A DNA stretch of 64,000 bases from Candidatus Alistipes faecavium (GTDB lineage: Bacteria; Bacteroidota; Bacteroidia; Bacteroidales; Rikenellaceae): NCBI GenBank assembly GCA_019118605.1, contig DWYP01000003.1:39753-103752 (forward strand), in the 5' to 3' direction. Positions 7,831-16,264 of the stretch are shown one piece after another. The number at the start of each line of letters is the position of its first letter. Position 1 is the stretch's first letter. Under the pieces are notes generated by a model. That model was not told the origin of the DNA, did not search any database, and was given only the letters and a program-made list of their open reading frames with translations. The position numbers and the translations under genes were made by a program.

Positions 7831-9948
7831 ATGAAAAAAGCATTTCTGATCATGGCTGTATCCGCTCTGGCGGCCGGATGTGCCGACAACTCGATACCCC
7901 GGGCTCAGCTGCCCGACCTCGACCCCGCGAATCCGCTGCTCGCGGCGTGGGAAACCCCCTATGCCACGCCGCCCTTCGATGCCATCCGCCTCGAACACTA
8001 CGAACCGGCGTTCGACGCCGCCATCGCCTGCTCGCGGGCCGAGATCGAGGCCATCGTCTCGAACCCCCGCAAGGCGACCTTCACCAACACGATCGTCGCG
8101 CTGGAGCGGCAGGGCGCGCTGCTCGACCGCATCTCGGGGATCTTCTTCAACCTGCTCGAGGCCGACACCTCGGACGAGATGCAGCAGATCGCCCTGCGCG
8201 TGCAGCCCAAGCTGACCGAACTCTCGAACGACATCTCGCTCAACGCCGCGCTCTTCGCCCGCGTGAAGGCCGTGCACGACAACCCCGGGCGGCTCGACAA
8301 GGAGGACCGCATGCTGCTCGAAAAGACCTACAAGCGATTCGCCCGGCAGGGCGCCGAGCTTCCCGACGACAGGAAGGAACTCTACCGTCGCTACACCTCC
8401 GAGCTCTCGGAGCTGACCCTGCAGTTCGGGCAGAACGCCCTGGCTGCGACCAACGCCTTCACGCTCCGCATCACCGACCCGGCGAAGGTCTCCGAACTGC
8501 CCGATTTCGTGCGCGAGGCGATGGCCGCCGAGGCCCGCTCGCGCGGCGAGAAGGGGTGGACGGTAACCCTGCAGCGTCCGAGCTACCTCCCCTTCATGAC
8601 CTATTCGACCGACCGCGCGCTCAAGGAGAAACTCTGGAGGGCCAACAGTTCCTGCGCCCTGGGCGGGGAGTTCGACAACACGGAGATCATCCGGCGGATC
8701 GTCAACACGCGGCTGCAGATCGCCCGCCTGTTCGGCTACCGCTCCTATGCCGACTACGTGCTCGAGGAGCGCATGGCCGCCAATGCCCCGACGGTCGAGG
8801 CCTTCCTGCACGAACTGCTCGCGGCCACCAAGCTCTATGCCGATGCCGACTGCCACCGGATCGGTTCCTATGCCGCCTCGCAGGGGCTGAAGGGCGAACT
8901 CATGCCCTGGGACTGGGCCTACTACAGTGAGAAATACAAGAATGAGAAATACGCCCTGAGCGACGAGCTGGTGAAGCCCTATTTCGAACTCGAACGGGTC
9001 AAGAAGGGGGTCTTCCTCCTCGCGAACCGCCTCTACGGGCTGAACTTCACGCCCAACGGGTCGATCCCGGTTTACCATCCCGACGTTACGGCCTACGAGG
9101 TGACCGATGAGAATGGCCGTTTCATGGCCGTCCTCTACCTGGACTTCTTCCCCCGGGCCTCGAAGCGCTCCGGGGCGTGGATGACCGAGTTCCGCGGCAC
9201 GAAGCGCGAAGGCCGCACGGAGACCCGCCCGCAGGTGTCGCTGGTGATGAACTTCACCAAACCCACCGCGACGCGGCCCTCGCTGCTGACCTTCGACGAG
9301 GTGGAGACCTTCCTCCACGAGTTCGGACACGCCCTGCACGGAATGCTCGGCGAGGGGAAATACGAGTCGCTGACCGGGACGAACGTCTACCGCGACTTCG
9401 TGGAGCTTCCCTCGCAGATCATGGAGAACTGGGCTACCGAGAAGGAGTTCCTCGACCTCTGGGCCGAGCATTACCAGACGGGCGAGAAGATCCCCGCGGA
9501 GATCGTCGACCGCATCGTGGCGGCGCAGAACTACCTGGCGGCCTACCAGAACGTGCGGCAGGTGTCGTTCGGCCTCACCGACATGGCATGGCATACGATC
9601 TCGGAGCCTTTCGAGGGCGATGTCGAGGCCTTCGAGGTGGCGTCGATGGCCCCGGCGCAGGTGCTGCCCGTCGTGCCGGGTACGGCGATGGCCCCCTCGT
9701 TCGGACATATCTTCTCCGGAGGCTATGCCGCGGGGTATTACGGATACAAGTGGGCCGAGGTGCTCGATGCCGACGCCTTCTCGCTCTTCAAGGAGAAGGG
9801 GATCTTCAACCGCGAGGTGGCATCGTCGTTCCGCGAGAACATCCTCTCGAAGGGCGGCACGGAGCCTCCGATGGATCTCTACGTGCGCTTCCGCGGCCAC
9901 GAGCCCGAGACCGCGGCGCTGCTCCGACGCATGGGTATCGAGCCCTGA
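7831..9948 (+). CDS. dcp: M3-family zinc peptidase lipoprotein (Dcp-like), copy 2
   Basis: A 705-residue paralogue of the preceding gene, 45 bases downstream and probably co-transcribed. It has its own lipoprotein signal (LAAGC, Cys17) and the same domain plan: an N-terminal helical M3 region, HEFGH at about residues 496-500, then DFVELPSQIMENWATEKEF. The sequence has diverged clearly from copy 1 across the N-terminal half, while the catalytic region stays close. This suggests an old duplication with possibly different peptide preferences. A strong hairpin at 9969-10012 follows. Confidence is high for the family and moderate for the Dcp label. Confidence 0.93.
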   Translation: MKKAFLIMAVSALAAGCADNSIPRAQLPDLDPANPLLAAWETPYATPPFDAIRLEHYEPAFDAAIACSRAEIEAIVSNPRKATFTNTIVALERQGALLDRISGIFFNLLEADTSDEMQQIALRVQPKLTELSNDISLNAALFARVKAVHDNPGRLDKEDRMLLEKTYKRFARQGAELPDDRKELYRRYTSELSELTLQFGQNALAATNAFTLRITDPAKVSELPDFVREAMAAEARSRGEKGWTVTLQRPSYLPFMTYSTDRALKEKLWRANSSCALGGEFDNTEIIRRIVNTRLQIARLFGYRSYADYVLEERMAANAPTVEAFLHELLAATKLYADADCHRIGSYAASQGLKGELMPWDWAYYSEKYKNEKYALSDELVKPYFELERVKKGVFLLANRLYGLNFTPNGSIPVYHPDVTAYEVTDENGRFMAVLYLDFFPRASKRSGAWMTEFRGTKREGRTETRPQVSLVMNFTKPTATRPSLLTFDEVETFLHEFGHALHGMLGEGKYESLTGTNVYRDFVELPSQIMENWATEKEFLDLWAEHYQTGEKIPAEIVDRIVAAQNYLAAYQNVRQVSFGLTDMAWHTISEPFEGDVEAFEVASMAPAQVLPVVPGTAMAPSFGHIFSGGYAAGYYGYKWAEVLDADAFSLFKEKGIFNREVASSFRENILSKGGTEPPMDLYVRFRGHEPETAALLRRMGIEP

Positions 9949-9968
9949 TCCCGCCGGGGGCTGAAAAA

Positions 9969-10012
9969 CGGAAGGGGCCCTGCGACCGTCCGAGGTCGCG
10001 GGGCCCCTTCCG
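9969..10012 (+). terminator. Terminator after the M3 peptidase pair
   Basis: A 19-bp inverted repeat (9969-9987 with 9994-10012, one G-U pair) around a six-base loop, followed by TTT. It lies 21 bases after the stop of the second M3 gene. The T tract is short, so termination may be partly structural. Confidence 0.6.
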
Positions 10013-10142
10013 TTTGCGGGAGCTGCGGGAGCTGCAGGGCGCAGCGTGCGGTGTGCGCGGCCTTTCCCGTTTGCGGAGCCCCCCCCCTCCCTTGTTTGCG
10101 GGAGGCGCAGCGTGCAGGTGCCGGGAGCAGAAATCCGCGCAC

Positions 10143-10173
10143 AAAAAAACCGCTCCGGAGTGTCGGAGCGGTT
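10143..10173 (-). terminator. Terminator of tRNA-Gln
   Basis: A 10-bp stem (10148-10157 with 10164-10173) with a six-base loop. On the minus strand it is followed by seven T residues (10143-10149). It sits directly after the 3' end of the tRNA-Gln gene and is a classical intrinsic terminator. Confidence 0.85.
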
Positions 10174-10175
10174 TG

Positions 10176-10246
10176 TTGAGCTACCTGGATTCGAACCAAG
10201 AATAACAGGACCAGAATCTGTTGTGTTACCATTACACCATAGCTCA
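10176..10246 (-). tRNA. tRNA-Gln (anticodon CTG)
   Basis: The minus strand folds into a cloverleaf: acceptor stem TGAGCTA pairing with TAGCTCA, D-arm GTGTAATGGTAACAC, an anticodon loop TTCTGGT with CTG at 34-36, and a T-arm containing GGTTCGAATCC. CCA is not encoded. The base pair next to the anticodon loop (31-39) is A and C rather than a Watson-Crick pair. It has a consensus promoter upstream and a terminator immediately downstream, so it is a single-gene unit. Confidence 0.93.
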
Positions 10247-10263
10247 ATGACGTTTTGGTGATG

Positions 10264-10294
10264 CAAAAGTAGAGTTTATTTTTGCAAATGCAAA
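10264..10294 (-). promoter_or_regulatory. Promoter of tRNA-Gln
   Basis: The minus strand reads TTTG (10291-10294), 19 bases, then TACTTTTG (10264-10271), an exact match to the Bacteroidetes housekeeping promoter. The mature tRNA 5' end at 10246 lies about 18 bases beyond the -7 box. Confidence 0.8.
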
Positions 10295-10316
10295 GAATTT
10301 TCAGAAAAAAAATTCT

Positions 10317-10324
10317 TATTTTTG
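10317..10324 (+). promoter_or_regulatory. -7 element of the MFS transporter gene
   Basis: TATTTTTG matches TAnnTTTG. No clear -33 TTTG is seen at the right distance. The gene starts at 10385. The region is AT-rich and shared with the divergent tRNA-Gln promoter. Confidence 0.45.
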
Positions 10325-10384
10325 TTTTCACGCCGCCCGAAAAACGGCGACAACCTGCTATTACTACTTAAATGTCAACGAATT

Positions 10385-11761
10385 ATGAGTGTTAAGTTTC
10401 GGCTCGTCATCATGAATTTCCTCCAGTTTGCCGTCTGGGGTTCCTATCTGGTATGTATCGGCAATTTCCTGGGCCGCGTGGGTTTGGGCGAATATATTTC
10501 ATGGTTCTATGTCGCGCAGGGCGTGGTGTCGATCTTCATGCCCGCCATCATCGGAGCCATCGCCGACAAGTTCGTCGAACCCCAGCGGCTGCTGGGCATC
10601 TCCCACCTTACCGCCGCGCTCTTCATGCTGCTGGCCGCCTGGTTCGGATACGAGGCCACCTTGCAGACCCTCGCGGGCGAGGCGACCTCCATCGGCCCCA
10701 TCTTCACGGCCTACTGCCTGAGCGTGGCCTTCTACATGCCGACCATCGCCCTGTCGAATACCGTGGCCTTCGCCATCCTCAAGAGCCGCGGATACGATAC
10801 CGTGAAGGATTTCCCGCCGATCCGCGTCTTCGGAACCGTCGGGTTCATCGCCGCCATGTGGTTCGTCAACTTCATCGGCTTCGGCGGCAGCGGCGTGCAG
10901 GCTGCGGCAGACGCTCCGGCGGCACAGCTCGTCCCGATGGCCGCGCAGTTCACCTACATGCAGCTGATCGTGTGCGGGGCTCTGGGACTCCTTCTCGGGC
11001 TCTACGCCTTCACGCTCCCGCGCTGCCCGCTCGACCGCTCGGCCGCCGCGGGGCAGAAATCCCTGGCCCAGCGCCTCGGGTTCGACGCCTTCGTGCTCTT
11101 CAAGCAGCGGAAGATGGCGCTCTTCTTCCTCTTCTCGATGCTGCTGGGCGTCTCGCTGCAGATCACCAACGGATACGCCACCCCCTATATCAACAGCTTT
11201 GCCGCGACGTCGCAGAGCTGGTTCGCCGAAAACCCCACGCTGCTGGTTTCCGTGTCGCAGGTCTCCGAGGCGCTGTGCATCCTGCTGATCCCCTTCTGCC
11301 TCAAACGCTTCGGCATCAAGATCGTGATGCTCATGGCGATGTTCGCCTGGGTGCTGCGTTTCGGATTCTTCGGCCTCGGGACGACCGAGAGCGTGACCGG
11401 CATTACGCTGCTCTTCCTCTCGTGCATCGTCTACGGCGTGGCCTTCGACTTCTTCAACGTCTCGGGGGCGCTCTTCGTCGAGCAGGAGGCCTCGAAACCC
11501 ATGCAGGCCAGCGCCCAGGGGCTCTTCATGCTGATGACCAACGGCATCGGCGCCTCGGTCGGCACCTGGATCGCCGGCAAGGTCGTTTCGCACTATTGTG
11601 ACTGGGAGGGCGGCTACCTCGTGGCACGCGAGGGCGTCTCGGGCGGATGGCCCGCCACGTGGTTCGTCTTTGCGGCCTATGCGCTGGTCGTTGCCGTGAC
11701 CTTTGCCCTGGTCTTCCGCTACCGCCACCGCCCCGAACAACTCGGAACCGTCAATCCCTGA
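10385..11761 (+). CDS. Nucleoside:H+ symporter-type MFS permease
   Basis: A 458-residue major facilitator with about twelve hydrophobic segments. The N terminus, FRLVIMNFLQFAVWGSYLV, and the SMLLGVSLQITNGYATPYI and SGALFVEQEA segments are characteristic of the nucleoside:H+ symporter family (NupG/XapB-like), widespread in Bacteroidetes. It would import nucleosides across the inner membrane with protons. I chose the ATG at 10385 because the longer in-frame reading begins at a TTG inside the promoter (10322) and adds a non-membrane leader. The ferredoxin-nitroreductase gene begins five bases after the stop, so the two are probably co-transcribed although no functional link is evident. Confidence 0.88.
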   Translation: MSVKFRLVIMNFLQFAVWGSYLVCIGNFLGRVGLGEYISWFYVAQGVVSIFMPAIIGAIADKFVEPQRLLGISHLTAALFMLLAAWFGYEATLQTLAGEATSIGPIFTAYCLSVAFYMPTIALSNTVAFAILKSRGYDTVKDFPPIRVFGTVGFIAAMWFVNFIGFGGSGVQAAADAPAAQLVPMAAQFTYMQLIVCGALGLLLGLYAFTLPRCPLDRSAAAGQKSLAQRLGFDAFVLFKQRKMALFFLFSMLLGVSLQITNGYATPYINSFAATSQSWFAENPTLLVSVSQVSEALCILLIPFCLKRFGIKIVMLMAMFAWVLRFGFFGLGTTESVTGITLLFLSCIVYGVAFDFFNVSGALFVEQEASKPMQASAQGLFMLMTNGIGASVGTWIAGKVVSHYCDWEGGYLVAREGVSGGWPATWFVFAAYALVVAVTFALVFRYRHRPEQLGTVNP

Positions 11762-11765
11762 TCGG

Positions 11766-12623
11766 ATGAAGATCGCCGTCCGAAACTGTTGCGTGCGCTG
11801 CGGCCGCTGCGTACAGGTCTGTCCGTCGGGGATTTTTGTCCGGGAGGAGCCCGAGGGAAGAATCGCCGTGTGCGATCCCGAGGGGTGCATTGCCTGCGGC
11901 CACTGCGTTGCGGCGTGTCCCGCGGGGGCCGTCGACCACGAGGCCTTCCCGGCGGAACGGGTTCACTGCCTCGACCGCGGGGCGCTTCCCGCCCCGGAGC
12001 AGGTGGAACTGCTCCTGGCCGCACGGCGTTCGAACCGTGCGCTGTCGCAGCGTCCCGTGCCGCAGGAGTGGCTCGACCGCATCGTCGCGGCCGCCGACCG
12101 CGCCCCCACGGCCAGCAACGCCCGCGGACTGGCCTATACCGTGGTGACCGACGCGTCGCTCCTGCGCCGGGTGGCGGAGTATACGTTGGAGATCTTTCGG
12201 GGTCTGGAGCGGCTGCTTACCCACCCGCTGGTGCGCCCCTGGCTGAAGCCCCTCATGCCGGGTACCTATCGTTACGTACCGGTCTTCGAGCGCCTGCAGC
12301 GCGATTACGCCGCCGGGCGCGACCGCATCCTGCGCGGTGCCACGGCCCTGCTCTTCATCCACGCCCCGAAGGGGAGCCGGTTCGCCGCGGAGGATGCCAA
12401 CCTGGCCTGCCAGAACGCCTCGCTCATGGCCGAGGCGCTGGGCGTGAGCCAGATCTACATGGGTTTCGTGCTGACGGCCGTGCGGCAGGACCGCCGCCGG
12501 AGGTTGAACCGGATGCTGGGGATCGGGGAGCGGCGGATCTGTGCGATCCTGGCCCTCGGGATGCCCGACTTCGCCTATCCGAACTATATCGACCGCGAGC
12601 CGTCCGCCGTGCGCAAAATCTGA
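11766..12623 (+). CDS. Nitroreductase-family protein with N-terminal 2[4Fe-4S] ferredoxin domain
   Basis: A 285-residue two-domain oxidoreductase. Residues 1-55 hold two complete ferredoxin clusters (Cys9, 12, 15, 19 and Cys41, 44, 47, 51, each CxxCxxCxxxCP). The rest is an FMN-binding nitroreductase fold starting at about residue 80 (ARRSNRALSQRPVPQEWLD and DRAPTASNARG). Such proteins pass electrons from ferredoxin to FMN; the physiological substrate is unknown. The ATG at 11766 follows the MFS stop by four bases; a longer TTG reading overlapping the MFS gene is unlikely. It ends in a strong terminator at 12666-12708. Confidence 0.88.
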   Translation: MKIAVRNCCVRCGRCVQVCPSGIFVREEPEGRIAVCDPEGCIACGHCVAACPAGAVDHEAFPAERVHCLDRGALPAPEQVELLLAARRSNRALSQRPVPQEWLDRIVAAADRAPTASNARGLAYTVVTDASLLRRVAEYTLEIFRGLERLLTHPLVRPWLKPLMPGTYRYVPVFERLQRDYAAGRDRILRGATALLFIHAPKGSRFAAEDANLACQNASLMAEALGVSQIYMGFVLTAVRQDRRRRLNRMLGIGERRICAILALGMPDFAYPNYIDREPSAVRKI

Positions 12624-12665
12624 GGCGGATTCGCTCCGGCGGGAACTGCCGCGGGGCGCTTGCGG

Positions 12666-12708
12666 AACACGACAAAGGGAACGTCTTCGGCGTTCCCTTT
12701 GTCGTGTT
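12666..12708. terminator. Terminator between convergent nitroreductase and lptD genes
   Basis: An 18-bp perfect inverted repeat (12666-12683 with 12691-12708) with a seven-base loop, 43 bases after the nitroreductase stop. T runs are weak on both sides, so it may act as a bidirectional barrier between convergent genes or as an mRNA 3' stabiliser. Confidence 0.6.
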
Positions 12709-12738
12709 GTCGTATTGTCGTTCGGAGGCGGCCGCATG

Positions 12739-12830
12739 CCCCTTTCCCTGCCTTCTGGTATCCCTTCCCCTGCCTATCTTCCGGTGTCCCTTCCCCTGCC
12801 TGTCTTCCGGTGTCCCTTTCCCTGCCCTAT
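12739..12830. repeat. 26-bp pyrimidine-rich tandem repeat
   Basis: Two full 26-bp units (12761-12786 and 12787-12812) differ by a single base, and are flanked by degenerate partial units on each side. The strand is strongly pyrimidine-biased (CCCTTCCCCTGCC core). It lies between the nitroreductase terminator and the 3' end of lptD and encodes nothing recognisable. Confidence 0.85.
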
Positions 12831-12858
12831 GGAGCCCCTTCTTTTGCGTTGTCGGGCG

Positions 12859-15800
12859 TCAATAGAGGTTGTCGTACATCGACTGCGACTTGTCGTACTT
12901 CAGGTCGGAGAGCGAGGCGGCCTTCACGCCGATGTTGAAGCTCCACGAACGGTGGAATCCGAAAGGAATCCATGAGAAGGACATCTGCCAGCAGTGCAGG
13001 TCGCGCGTGATGGAGATCGACGAGGTGGTGAGCTTGCGGGTCTTGATGTCGTAACCGCCCTGGAAGGTGATGCCCGTCTTGGGTGTGACGTTCAGCGAGC
13101 CGTTGAATCCCACCGTCTGCGTGACATTCTTCTTGTAGCCCGTCGTGCCGTTGTTGGTGTAGGAGATCGAGTAGTTCACCGCGTAGTTGAATCCGAAGTT
13201 CCACGGCAGCGAGAAGTCATAGTACGCCTGCGCCATGTACTGCCTTCGCAGCACGGGATCCAGCTGCCCGTAGGGGTCGTAATAGGGGTTCTGGTACTCC
13301 GGAGGGATCGAGGTGATGTCGTTGATGGCTGTCTGGCTGCGGTCTTCGCGCGACTTGAAGGTGTAGCCGAACGACCATCCCGTCGACGTGACGCGCCCCG
13401 GGAAGAAGAGTTTGTCGTAGCGTTTGCCCTCGGGGGTGACGCGGTAGGGGTCGAGCGTCAGCGAGAGGTTGATGCCGAAGTTCTTGAAGATCGTCGTGCG
13501 GAACGACACCGGAATGGTCGACAGGCGCATCGAGTCGGCCAGGAAGTTGTACGAGCCGCTGATGCGCAGTTCGTCGATGAGCTTGATCTTCTGCACCGTG
13601 TCGCGTTTGTGCACCTTCATCTCGAGGTTCTGCGACAGGGCGAAGTTCATCGACATCGAACGTCCCGAGGAGGGTACGCCGTAGGCATTCACGGCATAGG
13701 GCGAATAGGTCGTCACGTTTCCCGTGGAGTCGGTCTGGCGCGTGAGGTAGTATCCGTACTTGGGGTCGCTGAAGTCCGGGGCGTAGGAGAATCCGAAAGT
13801 CGGGGTGATCGTGTGGCGGATGGCCTGGATCTTGCGGTCGCGGCGCTTCTTGGTGAAGTCGTACATGCCGTAGAGGGTCGTCGACGAGGAGACGCTGAAG
13901 TTGTAGTTGTAGAGCCGGTAGAACCCGTATTGCGAGGGCAGCGTGTCGGTGCGGTTCGTGAGGGGGTTCCACTGATACTCCTGCTTCTTGAAGTACCACT
14001 TCTCGTTGTAGTTGATCGACGGCGAGATGTTGATGTAGTTGAACAGGTTGAACGACGCCGAGACGGGAATCGAGTGTTCGATGCCGTTCTTCATGTTGTC
14101 GAGGGTCTTCCTGGAGAGGATCTCCGACTCGGTGGTGGTCACCATGTTGGTCATCTTGCCCGTGTACTGCATGGAGATCTTCTCGTACCACCGCTCCTTG
14201 CCTATGCGGTTCTTGCTCTTGAAGGGGTAGATGCGCGAGACGTTGAAGACCACCGTCGGAAGGGTCACGGAGATCGTCTTGTTCTGGGAGTTCTGCGACA
14301 CGGCCATGTTCGCCGAGAGCGAGAAGGGCGTCCCGGCCCAGTTCTTCGAGTAGGAGATCGAGGAGTTGGTCTGCGTCGAGAGGATGTCGTTGAGGTTCGT
14401 GGCCGAATACTTGTTGTAGCCGCTGGTGGCGAAGTTCACCGAGGCGGAGAAGGTCGACCCGGGATTGGCCTTGGCATCCTGCTGGTGGCTCCACTGGATG
14501 CGGAAGTTGCTCTGCTTGATGTAGTCGGGTTCGCCCTTTTCGCCGGTCTTGATGTTCGAATACTGGAGGTTGAAGCTGCCGCTGTACTTGTAGCGCTTGA
14601 TGTAGCGCGAGGCGGCCGAGGCCTCCCACGACCCCAGGGTGTAGATGCCTCCGCGCACGGCCAGGTCGGCGTGCTCGCCGAGGGTGAAGTAGTAGCCCAG
14701 GTCGCGCAGGAAGAAACCCTTGGAGGCCTCCTCGCCGTAGGAGGGCATCAGGAGTCCCGACTTCGGGCCCATGTTGATCGGGAAGAACCCTTCGGGAATG
14801 CCGAGGAAGTAGATCGGCACGTCCTCCATGACCAGATAGGCCGGGCCCGTGACGACCTTCTTCCCGGGGATGACCTTCGCCTTGGTCATGGCAAGGTAGA
14901 AGTGCGGGTGGTCGGTCTGCTCGCAGGTGGTGTACTGCCCGCCCTGGATGTTGAACGTGTTGTCGGGCATGCGCTTCACGCTCCCGCCCACGAGCCATCC
15001 GTCACCCTGCTGCGTGGCCACGCCCTTGATCTTGGCCTTCCCCGTGTCGAGGTTGTAGGTGATCGTGTCCATCTGGTAGGAGGCCGAACCGTCGGAGAAT
15101 TCCGGCTTCGTGTTCACGGGCTTCCCTTCGAGCGAGTCGGCCTTTCCGTAGGCGTGGATCAGCTTCGACTCCATGTCGATGCGCATGAAGTCGGCCTTGA
15201 GGTTGTTGTTCTGGTAGGTGACGTCGCCCTGGTTGTAGACGTAGACCAGTTTGCGGCGCACGTCGTAGACCAGCGAGTCGGTGCTCTTGCCCGAGATCGG
15301 GGCGTCGAGCATCGCCTTGGCGGCCCGGGGCTTGCGCACGGTGTCGACGCGGGTGGTGTCGGCGTTGCGGGCGGCGTCGAGCGAATCGCCCTTGAAGGCG
15401 ATCAGCGAGTCGACCTGCGCCGAGAAGAGCGAGTCGCGTTCGGCCTGCGGCAGGGCGCTGAAGGCCTCGTTGCGGCGTGCCTGCTCCCGGGCCAGGCGGC
15501 GCGCCTCGCGGCGCGAGCGCGGGGAGGCGGCTGCGGCCGAATCGGGGACGGTCGGGTCGGAGATGGCAGCCGAATCGGGGGTCGCGGAAGCTTTCCCGAT
15601 GACGGAACCCTGCCCGGCGGCGGAAACCGCTCCGGAATCCGGAGCAACCGGGGCTGCGGCCGATCCGGTTGTCGGGGCAGCCGGAGTTACTGGGGCTGCC
15701 GGGGTTGCCGGGGCTGTCGGGGCGGCGTGTGCGGGACGGGCCGTGTCGGGGACGGCGGGATTTGCGGCTGCATGGATGTGCGTATCTGCGGCCGTGGCTG

Positions 15801-16089
15801 GGGCCGTGTCTGCGGCTCCGGTGCCGGAAGCGTTCTCGGGAGCTGTTCCGGAAGTGTTTTCGGGAACGTTGCGTCGTCCGGCCACGGCTGCGGCGGTCAG
15901 ATTTTCGGGTGTGCCGACGGCACGCGGCTCGGTGCGGGATTCGGTGCGCGGCAGGATTCCGGAGTCGGCCCGGGGCGTCGCATCGGGCGCATGGAACCCT
16001 GCGCGGGGCGCGCATCCGCCCAGCAGGATCTGGGCAAACAGCATGACCACTGCCGCCGAAGCGATGTATTTTACCCGAATTCTATCCAA
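12859..16089 (-). CDS. lptD: LPS-assembly protein LptD-like outer membrane barrel
   Basis: Roughly 1,076 residues. It should place lipopolysaccharide in the outer membrane. The order is a signal peptide with lipobox (LLGGC), about 150 residues of Ala/Pro-rich low-complexity linker, an OstA/LptA-like periplasmic domain (YDVRRKLVYVYNQGDVTYQ, LVMEDVPIYFLGIPEGFFP), and a long beta-barrel with many aromatic strands ending in KYDKSQSMYDNLY. The start is uncertain. The first ATG (16044) would leave a stub signal peptide. The TTG at 16089 gives a normal one (LDRIRVKYIASAAVV), so I chose it; a further TTG at 16140 is also in frame. It is convergent with the nitroreductase gene and divergent from the amidase gene. 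Confidence 0.88.
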   Translation of the reverse strand: MDRIRVKYIASAAVVMLFAQILLGGCAPRAGFHAPDATPRADSGILPRTESRTEPRAVGTPENLTAAAVAGRRNVPENTSGTAPENASGTGAADTAPATAADTHIHAAANPAVPDTARPAHAAPTAPATPAAPVTPAAPTTGSAAAPVAPDSGAVSAAGQGSVIGKASATPDSAAISDPTVPDSAAAASPRSRREARRLAREQARRNEAFSALPQAERDSLFSAQVDSLIAFKGDSLDAARNADTTRVDTVRKPRAAKAMLDAPISGKSTDSLVYDVRRKLVYVYNQGDVTYQNNNLKADFMRIDMESKLIHAYGKADSLEGKPVNTKPEFSDGSASYQMDTITYNLDTGKAKIKGVATQQGDGWLVGGSVKRMPDNTFNIQGGQYTTCEQTDHPHFYLAMTKAKVIPGKKVVTGPAYLVMEDVPIYFLGIPEGFFPINMGPKSGLLMPSYGEEASKGFFLRDLGYYFTLGEHADLAVRGGIYTLGSWEASAASRYIKRYKYSGSFNLQYSNIKTGEKGEPDYIKQSNFRIQWSHQQDAKANPGSTFSASVNFATSGYNKYSATNLNDILSTQTNSSISYSKNWAGTPFSLSANMAVSQNSQNKTISVTLPTVVFNVSRIYPFKSKNRIGKERWYEKISMQYTGKMTNMVTTTESEILSRKTLDNMKNGIEHSIPVSASFNLFNYINISPSINYNEKWYFKKQEYQWNPLTNRTDTLPSQYGFYRLYNYNFSVSSSTTLYGMYDFTKKRRDRKIQAIRHTITPTFGFSYAPDFSDPKYGYYLTRQTDSTGNVTTYSPYAVNAYGVPSSGRSMSMNFALSQNLEMKVHKRDTVQKIKLIDELRISGSYNFLADSMRLSTIPVSFRTTIFKNFGINLSLTLDPYRVTPEGKRYDKLFFPGRVTSTGWSFGYTFKSREDRSQTAINDITSIPPEYQNPYYDPYGQLDPVLRRQYMAQAYYDFSLPWNFGFNYAVNYSISYTNNGTTGYKKNVTQTVGFNGSLNVTPKTGITFQGGYDIKTRKLTTSSISITRDLHCWQMSFSWIPFGFHRSWSFNIGVKAASLSDLKYDKSQSMYDNLY

Positions 16090-16117
16090 TTTTATCCAAA
16101 AATCCCAAAAAAAACCG

Positions 16118-16125
16118 TACCTTTG
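16118..16125 (+). promoter_or_regulatory. Possible distal -7 element for the amidase gene
   Basis: TACCTTTG matches the -7 consensus, but no -33 TTTG is seen. It overlaps a perfect GCCGAC/GTCGGC palindrome. A transcript from here would first meet the hairpin at 16174-16192 and then reach the amidase start at 16265. Confidence 0.35.
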
Positions 16126-16173
16126 CCGACGGGTCGGCAAAACACCTCCGGAAAGCCTCCGGTTCCTCGCCGG

Positions 16174-16195
16174 AACGCCCCTGCAGGGCGTTTTT
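16174..16195 (+). terminator. Intrinsic-terminator-like hairpin in the amidase leader
   Basis: A 7-bp stem (AACGCCC with GGGCGTT, 16174-16192) with a five-base loop followed by a T run to 16195. It stands upstream of the amidase gene and downstream of a possible -7 box, so it could attenuate that transcript. It might instead be a chance structure in GC-rich DNA. Confidence 0.4.
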
Positions 16196-16264
16196 GCGGA
16201 CGTGTTTTCGGCCCGACAAAGATAGGTAAAAAATTATAGAAAGCTTATACTTGTACCATTAAAT

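Noticed and set aside
6667..10266. Very long open frames opposite known genes (for example 1,199 codons on the minus strand here, and 1,081 codons on the plus strand at 12994-16239)
   Set aside because: They are antisense to clear genes (M3 peptidases, lptD), have Arg/Gly/His-biased composition with no recognisable domains, and arise from the high GC content.
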